A DNA stretch of 64,000 bases from the NCBI RefSeq assembly GCF_018687715.1, contig NC_056762.1:22385364-22449363 (forward strand), read 5' to 3'. Position numbers and translations under genes: made by a program. Below, in pieces: positions 26,001 to 34,617 of the stretch. Origin of the DNA: Carya illinoinensis (taxonomy: Eukaryota; Streptophyta; Magnoliopsida; Fagales; Juglandaceae). Under the pieces are notes generated by a model that worked only from the letters and a program-made list of their open reading frames with translations, made no database searches and was not told the DNA's origin. Position 1 is the stretch's first letter. Each line of letters starts with the position of its first letter.

Positions 26001-27689
26001 TGCTTGAATCGCCGATATAATTATCGGCTTTTCTTTTAATTCACTCCCCGCAAATTCCAGACAATCACCATCTGGAAGCTGAAAGCTAATTTTCTGACTT
26101 CTGCAATTAATACTAGCAGAATATCGGTATAGCCAATCCATTCCGAGGATGATATCAAAACCCAACAGCTTGAATACCACCAAATCAGCATCCAAGAACC
26201 TTCCCTCAAAATTTAACGAGCATCCCAAAGCAACCTTGGAACACCACACCATTTCACCATCGGGTAGAGCCACTACCATAGCCTTCGGCAACGGTTCCGT
26301 GACCAAATTACACACCCGCGCAAACGTGGAAGATACAAATGACTGCGACGCACTGGAATCAAACAAAGTACAAGCATAAAACTCATACAAACGGACTCTT
26401 CCTGAACCAAACACATCAACCCATGAAATCCAAAAAGCAAAGAAGAAACCAATTACACCAAAAATTAAATCCAACTAAAAATTAAAGTAATCCATACCTG
26501 TAATTACTCCAGCATCATGGGTCGCTGGCGCCTCATCATCCACCTCTCCGGGTGTGATAGCATAAACCCAGGCTTGCACTGTTTGTCTCAGGTTTGTTCT
26601 TCCATCGCGTCTACCTCCACGGCTTCCTTGAACTGTTCTTGGACATTCTCGGGCAAAGTGACCCTGCTGGCCACAATTATAACATCGAGCCCCACCAGAA
26701 GGGCACTCACCCACATGGGCTCTATTACAAACTCCGCAAACAGGCACACGTCCTCCCATGCAAACACTTGAGGATGCTTGCGGTCGAGTCCCGATCCGCT
26801 GAACAAATTTTTGAGGCGAACCCGAGCTGCTTCCTTCACCAGAAAAACTCTGCCTCTTATGCCCTGGAGGGGAGCCCATACTCAGATTATTTTCTCATTC
26901 CACCAGGGTGGCCACATCCACTAATTCCTGAAAAGTGGATATCCGATGGCTGACCACCATACGGCGTATATCAGGGCGTAGTCCCTCCTAAAAACGATCA
27001 GCTCGCATCTCCTCTGTGGCGATAAGGTGAGGAGCAAATCGCCCAAGTTCTATGAATCTCCGGGCGTACTGTTCCACCGTCGCGCCCCCTTGGACCAAAT
27101 CTGAGAACTCTCTCGCCTTTTGCTTCCTTACCGATGCGGGAAAGAAGCAGTCATTAAATTCCTTCTTGAAGCGCGGCCAGGTCACCGCAGCGAAAGATCC
27201 CAATTCTGATTCCAGCATCACCCTCTTGGTATCCCACCAATCAGAAGCGGTACCTTGCAAGAGATAGCTGGCGTAGAGTACCTGTTGCGCCTCGGTGCAT
27301 CCACACACCTCAAATGTTCTCTCCAGGTCTTTGATCCATTTTTCAGCTTGAAGTGGATCCTCTTCTCCAGTGAAGTGTGGAGTCCTATGCGCCAGGAAGC
27401 GCTCATAGATGCACCCGGCTTGCACCATGCTACTGGACCCTCCCGGGTACATCCAAGGCCCTCCCTGATATGGCCAAGGACCGCCTGGTTGCGGCCAAAA
27501 TCCTTCTTGTTGCGGACAAGGCCCTCCTTGTGGCGGCCAGGGACCCCCTTGTGGTGGCCAAGGTCCTACCTGTTGTGGCCTAATATTCTGCTGCATAAAC
27601 TTCGTCATCTGCCATATTGCTTCGGCTATGGAGTCATCCCTTGAGGTATTGTCCCGTGGCGCCTGATTAGATTTTTTTGGCCTTCCCAT
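23019..27689 (-). pseudogene. gag-pol polyprotein of the nested gypsy element (five premature stops, one probable intron)
   Basis: From ATG at 27689 to the stop at 23019 all parts stay in one frame. Order: Gln/Pro-rich gag (27689-26500) with CCHC knuckle CYNCGQQGHFAREC; protease LFDSSAS (family D-S/T-G, so glycine is changed); reverse transcriptase (about 25870-25290) with VFIDDIL; RNase [11 protein letters not shown] (about 24930); integrase with HHCC zinc site and [11 protein letters not shown] (24290-23800); and a chromodomain-like tail VAWGDPLAQDFSWE before 23019. Premature stops: 26990-26988, 26897-26895, 25271-25269, 24428-24426 and 23786-23784. Each is explainable as CAG, CAA or CGA with C changed to T. 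The other stop (26477-26475) lies inside the probable intron. Frames on the opposite strand are shadows. Confidence 0.9.
26402..26497 (-). other. Probable 96-bp intron at the gag/protease boundary
   Basis: On the minus strand: donor ACAG|GTATGG, a T-rich body and acceptor TTGGTTCAG|GAAGAG. The length is divisible by three. Removing it joins ...VITG to [15 protein letters not shown], which fits the usual chromovirus gag-protease junction without extra residues. Retaining it adds eight residues and a stop, yielding Gag alone. This suggests splicing could set the Gag to Gag-Pol ratio. It is inference; no RNA evidence is available here. Confidence 0.6.
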
Positions 27690-27986
27690 TTTCCTGCCAC
27701 CAAAACCTTTGACCCCCTTTCAGAAAACAAAAACAAATAAAACCAACAACAAACAAAAACAGAACCACAGACCAACACCACATCATAGAAAACAAAAGAA
27801 ACCAACTTGCAAAAACATAACCAAATAAAAAAAAAAACAAACAAATAAGCTCAAACAAATAAAACAAATAAAACAAATCAAATAACTTTACTTAACATAA
27901 TTTTCAAAACACAACTTTAAAAACATTCTGGTACTGCCTACGGGACATGTGGTTTTTACCCAGAGCCAAACCGCTCTGATACCACC
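27690..27986 (-). promoter_or_regulatory. 5' leader and primer-binding site of the nested gypsy element
   Basis: TGGTATCAGAGC (27984-27973 on the minus strand) matches the initiator methionine tRNA 3' end, two bases from the LTR. The remainder up to the gag ATG is a non-coding leader. Confidence 0.88.
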
Positions 27987-30101
27987 TGTGACGCCCCCAA
28001 ATCCCCACGCACGGACACGGGGAAATCGAGACGTCCGGATGATGACATCCCGGGTCACCACCCTAACAACGTGTGCCAAGTGTGTGCAAAAGCAACAATG
28101 TGCACGAGAAAAACGCAGCGAAAAGCAAGTCAATAACTAAGTACCAGAATTTTTCTTGTTTAATACAAAGCTATTCCAAAACGTACATAAATAAAATATT
28201 ACAAAACACGCATATAATATAATATCAAATACAAAGCATAACATCAGCAACCCGGCGGAGCCGCATCCTCGGGCTCAGCCTCCTCCTCTTCATCCTCGAA
28301 CTCTGCACCAAAAGCTATAGAACCAAAAATGGTACCGCAGGTAAGTAAAACCCAAACACCACCAAATCAAAAACACATAGAACTCAAGCAACATGGATGC
28401 AAGAAAAGCCAATGCACATGTCCCGCAAAACCACATTTTTACCACGCACGCCAAAAACTCATTTGGCCCATAAAAACATATCCTCAAAACCAAGCCTTGC
28501 CATTATCCCAGATAATGGCCCAAACCACCATTTTTCCAGAAAATGGCCCACATCCGAAAACCATAAAAACGATCCAATTATGCATGCACCATGATCTCCC
28601 CTAGGGATCATCCGCACACCCTGGCTCTGTGCCACACCGCAGGTAACGACTACGCATGTGACACCTAGACGAGCGATGCCCAGACTCGCGCCCAGCGCGT
28701 ACCTGGCCAGGCCATCCTCTAGCCCTCGCCAGCGAAGGGCCACGGAGTCGGTGAGTAGAGCGATGCCCAGACTCGCGCCCAGCGCGTACCTGGCCAAGCC
28801 ATCCTCTAACCCCGCTCCCGTCGTCGCCCAGAGACAACTCAGGGGACGTCACTCAGTATTATCCACTCCCGAGTGACCAGAGGAGCTCCACCGAGATAAT
28901 AACCCATCCCGGCTTGGGCTCGTGAGACACACGCACCCGAAAACCCATTCAGGCCAACAAAACAAGATTTCTCAAATAAAATAAAATACACATGCATGCA
29001 CCATGCAAATGCAATTATCAATGCACAAAACAAACAACCAACCTAAATACAATAAATCAAGCAACTCCGTCCTCCATCCATCCGACCCCCGAACTCCTCG
29101 GACTGAGTCTGGAATCAACCAACCAGCAGATAAAATAAATTGAATGAGCGATATATATATTTAAATCTGAAAATAGGGTTTGGAAAATACTTACAGCGCT
29201 ATACGGTAATTTTAGAAAACAGCCGGCGTTGCAAACGGGGGAGAAAAAGCAACGTTACAGTGAAAAATCACTATGGCCTGTGAAATACCCACTTTTGAAC
29301 GGGGACAAACCAGGGCTTGGGATCGATAGGGAATGGTCTAGGGATGATTGTGAAGCTATTGGAAGTGGTGGTTGGCCGTGGGTGGCGGCGAAAACGCCGG
29401 AGAGAGGCCGGATTTCCCAAAAAGGAAAGCTAGCTCGTGGGAGCTGTTCCGGTGGTCATTGGAGGCCGAAAATAGGTGGGTTAGGATGGCAAGGGACTGG
29501 TGATGAAGTGGTGAAGAAATGGTGGCCGGAGGTGGAGCGACGGCGGCGGATCGAGCCAAAAACCGTGCAGGCTTTAAAGGGGTTTTCCGGCCAAACGGTC
29601 AGCCGGATGGGGCTGGAAATCGGTGGTGAGGTGCGCCGGAGGGAGGGGAGTCGACCGGTGGGGGCGGTGTGCCGTACTGTGGCTGGACGGAGGCGGTTCG
29701 AGGGCGGGAAGGAGTTCCGGCGTGGAGAGGAGGAGAGAGAGAGGGACGGGGTCGACGCGGGGAAAGGGGAAGAAAAAAAAGAAAAAAAAGAAAAAAGAGA
29801 AAAAGAAAGAAAAAGAAAGAATAAAAAGAGAAAAAGGAAAAGGAAAAAAGGAAAAAAGGAAAAGAGGTGTAGGGAAAGAAGATGAGGTCCAATCCTCATT
29901 CCGGGAAAACAAAATTAGACCGCCGCAACGAGATTTAAAAACCGTAAAAAGGAAAAAAAAACTAAAAGAAATAAAACACAACATCAATTAAATAAAAAAA
30001 TCAATTTTAAAACGCAATAAATTAAAATAACTAAACTAATATATTAATTAAAATAAAAACAACCATTTCAGTGAAAATACACGCGAAAGCGGGTCATCAC
30101 A
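27987..30101 (-). repeat. 5' LTR of the nested gypsy element
   Basis: 2115 bp, nearly identical to 20805-22901 but with small indels in the A/G-rich and (TA)n stretches. Being the 5' LTR on the minus strand, it would carry the promoter in its high-coordinate part. Confidence 0.95.
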
Positions 30102-30352
30102 GTGCCGCTCGACCCTCGCTCGACACTGAGCTCGAGCGAACTTAGGCAGATTATGCCGCTCGACCCTCGCTCGACATTGAGCTCGAGCAAACTCAGGCAG
30201 ATTGTGCCGCTCGACCCTCGCTCGACACTGAGCTCGAGCGAACTCAGGCAGAGTGTGCCGCTCGACCCATGCTCGACACTGAGCTCGAGCGAACTCAGGC
30301 AGATTGTGCCGCTCGACCCTCGCTCGACATTGGGCTCGAGCGAACTCAGTGC
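30102..30352. repeat. 51-bp tandem repeat array, right part (inside hAT 1)
   Basis: Five units starting at 30102, 30153, 30204, 30255 and 30306, each with GTGCCGCTCGACC, CTCGACACTGAGCTCGAGCG and AACTCAGGCAGATT parts; the last is incomplete. Rejoined with 20703-20804 the array had about seven units. It lies upstream of the hAT transposase. Confidence 0.95.
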
Positions 30353-32365
30353 TTACTGGGTTAAAAGCTTTTGCGAATCTGCGAATCAAGAGCTACTGAA
30401 GAAGATTGATCCTAACAACATTTAGTGTATTTCATAGTAGATCCTAACAACAAATTCCAACAAATTCCATACTTCAATAAATTCTAAACCATTTGTACAC
30501 TTAAACCCATGACCCCCATCCATCTCTCATGAAGAAAACCCATGGCCTTTCATAAATAGCACACAATAATCCTAAAATCCACAACTATCCAGCGATTCCA
30601 GCACACAAACAAACCTAATATCCACAACTATCAAGAAAATGAACAAAAATAATGCAAAAATAGTTAAGATATACAAATTATCGAGAGAGAAAGAGAGAGA
30701 AAGGCACCTCAGTATTGCAAAGAATGGGCTTTCAGAGGGGTGACGGAGGTCGAAGGGGCGACAACACAACACGAGTTCAGATGAGAGGTGAGGCACTGAG
30801 GAAGAAAATGATTCAGAGTCTCAGACGTGAGGTAAAGGCACTGAACAGTGAACACTGAAGGGGGAGGGGAGGTTTTCAACTTTTCACTTTTAAAAAATTG
30901 GAAAAAAAAAATAAGTTACAAATACAAATTAATAAGTTAGTAAAAATAAATTAATAAGTTAGTAAAAATATATTTAAGTTAGTAAAAATATATTTAAGTA
31001 AGTAACAATCTACTTTAAGTAAGTAAAAATATATTTAAGTTAGTAAAAATATATCCTATTATATATATTATATATTAGTAATACACTAATACTAATACTA
31101 TTAGTTTATTAATATATAGTAAATTAGTAATATTTATTAACTTATTTATTATAGTCTAATAACTAGATAGTCTAGATGTAATAACTAGTAACTAATAATA
31201 TCTAATAACACTAGTTACACTAATACTAATAGATAATAACTTAAAGATACTAATTTAATATACATATAACTAATAGTATACTAATAAATATATTATATAT
31301 TAGTAATGCACTAATACTAATACTATTGGTCTATTAATATATAGTAAATTAGTAATATTTATTAACTTATTTACTATAGTCTAATAACTAGATAGTCTAG
31401 ATGTAATAACTAGTAACTAATAATATCTAATAACACTAGTTACACTAGTACTAATAGATAATAACTTAAAGATAATAATTTAATATACATATAACTAATA
31501 GTATACTATTAAATATATTATATATTAGTAATGCACTAATACTAATACTATTGGTCTATTAATATATAGTAAATTAGTAATATTTATTAACTTATTTACT
31601 ATAGTCTAATAACTAGATAGTCTAGATGTAATAACTACTAACTAGTAACTAATAATATGTCCATAACACTAGTTACACTAGTACTAATAGATAATAACTT
31701 AAAAGATATATATTTAATATATATGTAACTCAATAGTATACTATTGAATTATATTAGTAATTTACTATATACTAATAGTCTATAACAAATATGTAATAAC
31801 TAGATGTAATAACTAGTAACTAATTATATGAAATAACACTAGTTACACTAGTACTAATAGATAATAACTTAGAAGATATTAATTTAATATATATTAACTA
31901 ATAGTATACTATTATATATATATATTATATATTAGTAATACACTAATACTAATACTATTAGTCTTTAATATATAGTAATATTTATTAACTTATTTACTAT
32001 AGTCTAATAACTTATAACTAGATAGTCTAGATGTAATAATTAGTAACTAATAATATGTGATAACACTACACTAGTACTAAATTACTAATAGATAATAACT
32101 TAAAGATATTAATTTAATATATACAACTAATAGTATACTATTATATATATTAGTAATTTACTATATACTAATAGTCTAATACTATTAGTCTATTAGTATA
32201 TAGTAAATTAATAATATTTATTAACTTATTTACTATAAGTTTATAACTAATAACTAGTGCTAATTGCTAGTATATCATTGGATTTAACTAATAATGTTAC
32301 TATATTCATATTTATATGATTACTATATAGAAAAACACATATTTTTTACAAAATATGCACACTAG
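30353..32365 (-). other. 5' non-coding part of hAT 1 with AT-rich tandem repeats
   Basis: 30353-30880 has no recognisable coding frame and is probably the transposase 5' region. From about 30905 to 31050 a 20-30-bp AAGTTAGTAAAAATATATTT unit is repeated. From about 31050 to 32260 a very AT-rich unit of roughly 225 bp containing TAGTCTAGATGTAATAACTAG recurs about five times (marker at 31171, 31396, 31621, about 31800, and 32026). No gene is seen. Confidence 0.8.
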
Positions 32366-32607
32366 CAGAGCGAAGTCGGATGCGGAGTCAGAGTCGGAGT
32401 CGGAATAGGGAGTCGGAGTTGGAGTCGGAGTCGGAGGATCGGAGTCGGATTGGATCTGAGTCGGAGTTGGATCTGACTGGACTCCGACTCCGACTCCGAC
32501 TTTCTCAGGAAAAAAACTCCGACTCCGACTCCGACTTGTCGGAGCCGGAGTGGAGTCAGGGCGGAGTCGGAGTCGAAGTCGGATTTTCGGATTTCTGCTC
32601 AGCCCTA
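32366..32607. repeat. hAT 1 right terminal inverted repeat and subterminal repeats
   Basis: A cluster of GAGTCGGAGTCGG and CCGACTCCGACTCC motifs in both orientations runs up to TGCTCAGCCCTA at 32607, mirroring the left end. It is followed by target duplication CTCATGAA. Confidence 0.88.
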
Positions 32608-32615
32608 CTCATGAA

Positions 32616-33761
32616 AAATCTATATAAAAGAGAAAAATACTTTTTGACATGAATAGTGTTGTAGACATGAGCAATATTTGACATGTTTATGAACTGTGTA
32701 AAAGAGCGAATATAAAAATTGAGATTTTTATACATGTTATATTAAATGTTTTGGATATATTATTGATAATTAGAAAATGATATGAATGTGTTCAGCACAT
32801 GTTTTGATATGATATGAATATGACAAAACTTTTATGATACTTATCTATTTTTATTTTGATTCTGAATATGATTCTGATATGATGATACTGGTTCACGTGA
32901 TATGGTTGGTACCAACATGATATGATATGAGTGTACCCATTTTGAAAACAAAGTGGTCTTTCATGTGTTCTTTCCTGTGTGCACACTCGGGGTTTCGAGA
33001 TTAAAAAAGGGAAAGTTTCACAATATGATACTACCTGGTTTGGCCACCAGGGATAGCACAACCCTACCATAGGGGTTAAACATGGTATATGATATAATAC
33101 GATATGAAATGATATGATAAGATGAGAATGTTTAGTTATGTTATGCCAAAGTGTTTTTGAATATGAACAGTTGTTTTATTCTGAAAATGAAAAGATTGAA
33201 ACGTCGCTCTATTTTTCTTTCTTTCCTGATAACATGCTTTGAGATTTGCATGTGAAAATAAAATGATTCTTTATCCTGCATATGAAACTTTATGAAGATG
33301 CTCATGTTCTATACACTACTATATTTTTTTGTTTACTGAGTTGTTGATAACTCACCCATTTATCTTCAAATATTTTTTTTTCATATGATGTATATGATTC
33401 AGTTGAGAATCAAGAATAGAAATTTGTGGACAAGGCTAAACTGGGGATAGAGTGTTGGATACTTTAGGGTACTGTTAATAAACGGACTTTTTGTTGTTCT
33501 TTATATTTGTTATTGTTTTTGGACTTAGTAAGACTTAAGGATTTTTTTTCAATTATTTTGTTGGGACTAATGAGAAATTGCGGACCCTTTGCTTTATGTT
33601 ATTTGTGGAAATGACTATATGGACATCATTATGCGTTAATTGTGGAAAATATGATATTGTTTATTGTTTTCAAAGTCTTTGAGGATTTTCGATTTGATGA
33701 GAGGTAAGTTTATAAATGACAAGTAGTAATTCTCCAACTCCTGCGGGATTGGAGCGTTATA
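32616..33761 (+). repeat. 5' LTR, right part, of the old gypsy element
   Basis: Similar over most of its length to about 48735-50467 (shared blocks GACATGAGCAA and TTTACTGAGTTGTTGATAACTC). It ends GGAGCGTTATA immediately before the primer-binding site TGGTATTAGAGC (33764-33775). Confidence 0.8.
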
Positions 33762-34230
33762 GTTGGTATTAGAGCTAGGTTTTGAGGTTCTTTAGACTAT
33801 CATATGTGAGATTTTGGAACATAGACAAATTTTTGAAAATTATTTTCAGATTTGATGGTGGATTGGAGAGGACGATAAGAAATAATTTGTTGGTATTTTA
33901 GGACTTAGAATTTTCAGATGTTAAGAATGATTATGAGGTGTAGAATATATAGCTTTATGAGTTGGTTTCATGATAGTTGAGATTTGTTTTGATTATGGAG
34001 AATTTTATACAAAGAATTGATGGGGTTAAAGGTTTAGACTTGGGAGAGAGAGCTATACTAATGTTGCATGATCCTTTCTGCTGTTATTTTATTGGAACTA
34101 GTATAACTCTAAAGTATTATAAGTATATACGTATGTTTACTTTATGGGTTCCGCTATTTCTTTTCTTTATGTTTTATGTTTAAATAAACTCTATATCTTT
34201 GAAACATTTATTAAAGGTCCAAGTTTTTAG

Positions 34231-34600
34231 GATGCCACCTCGTCGTCGAGAACGAAGTATGTCGGATTTGAATGCAACTAATAATGAAAGGGAAGCAAAC
34301 CCGAGTGCTTCTGAGGTACTTAGAGCAGCGGCACACCAATTAATCGATGATCTTGGGTAGAATCCCCCGGGTTGCCAACACAATTTTAATGAAGGAAGCT
34401 GTATCGTGGAGCAATTCAACCGGTTGCACCCCTTTCTTTTGATGGGAGGGGCGAGCCAACTCTGGTAGAGGATTGGATTCAGGATATTGAAGAGATTTTG
34501 CGAGTCCTGACCAAAGAGGCGAAAAGATGGTGGATTTCTAAAAGAATCATAAGAGAAGCTAAATAGACAAAAATAATCAGTTGGATTTGATAAGATTTTG
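34231..34600 (+). pseudogene. gag remnant of the old gypsy element
   Basis: Begins with an ATG and a PPRRRERSMSD-type N-terminus. After a stop come a VEQFNRLHP motif and, one frame away, EPTLVEDWIQDIEEI, typical of this lineage. Most of the gag core and the zinc knuckle are missing, so a deletion has occurred before the protease. Confidence 0.65.
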
Positions 34601-34617
34601 CACATTCTTTTGTTTCT

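Larger units (their letters stand above)
20805..30101 (-). mobile_element. Complete, young Ty3/gypsy chromovirus-type element inside hAT 1
   Basis: LTRs at 20805-22901 and 27987-30101 begin TGTGACGCC and end GGGTCATCACA. The target duplication GTGCC is at 20800-20804 and 30102-30106. On the minus strand follow the primer-binding site (27984-27973), gag, protease, reverse transcriptase, RNase H, integrase with a chromodomain-like C-terminus, and a polypurine tract (22914-22902). Over the first roughly 290 bp I count about three differences between the LTRs, so insertion is recent. It interrupts the 51-bp repeat array of the hAT. Five premature stops disable the polyprotein although the frame is otherwise continuous. 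Confidence 0.96.
17640..32607 (-). mobile_element. Complete hAT-superfamily DNA transposon (BED type), carrying a nested gypsy element
   Basis: Both ends show terminal inverted repeat TAGGGCTGAGCA (17640-17651; reverse complement ending at 32607). They are flanked by a perfect 8-bp target duplication CTCATGAA (17632-17639 and 32608-32615), as expected for hAT transposons. The TAGGG start also fits the superfamily. Subterminal regions at both ends are rich in TCGGAG/CTCCGA repeats. The element encodes an uninterrupted transposase on the minus strand. Without the 9.3-kb gypsy element it would be about 5.67 kb. The related LTR near 48730 shows the unoccupied site (acttatgaaatttgtataaaag). Confidence 0.95.

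Noticed and set aside
27255..27644. 129-codon plus-strand frame opposite gag
   Set aside because: Shadow of the Gln/Pro-rich gag repeat on the opposite strand; a similar shadow occurs at 728-1056.
30102..30352. Regularly spaced repeats resembling a CRISPR array
   Set aside because: Direct tandem units without unique spacers, in a plant transposon; no CRISPR is expected or present.
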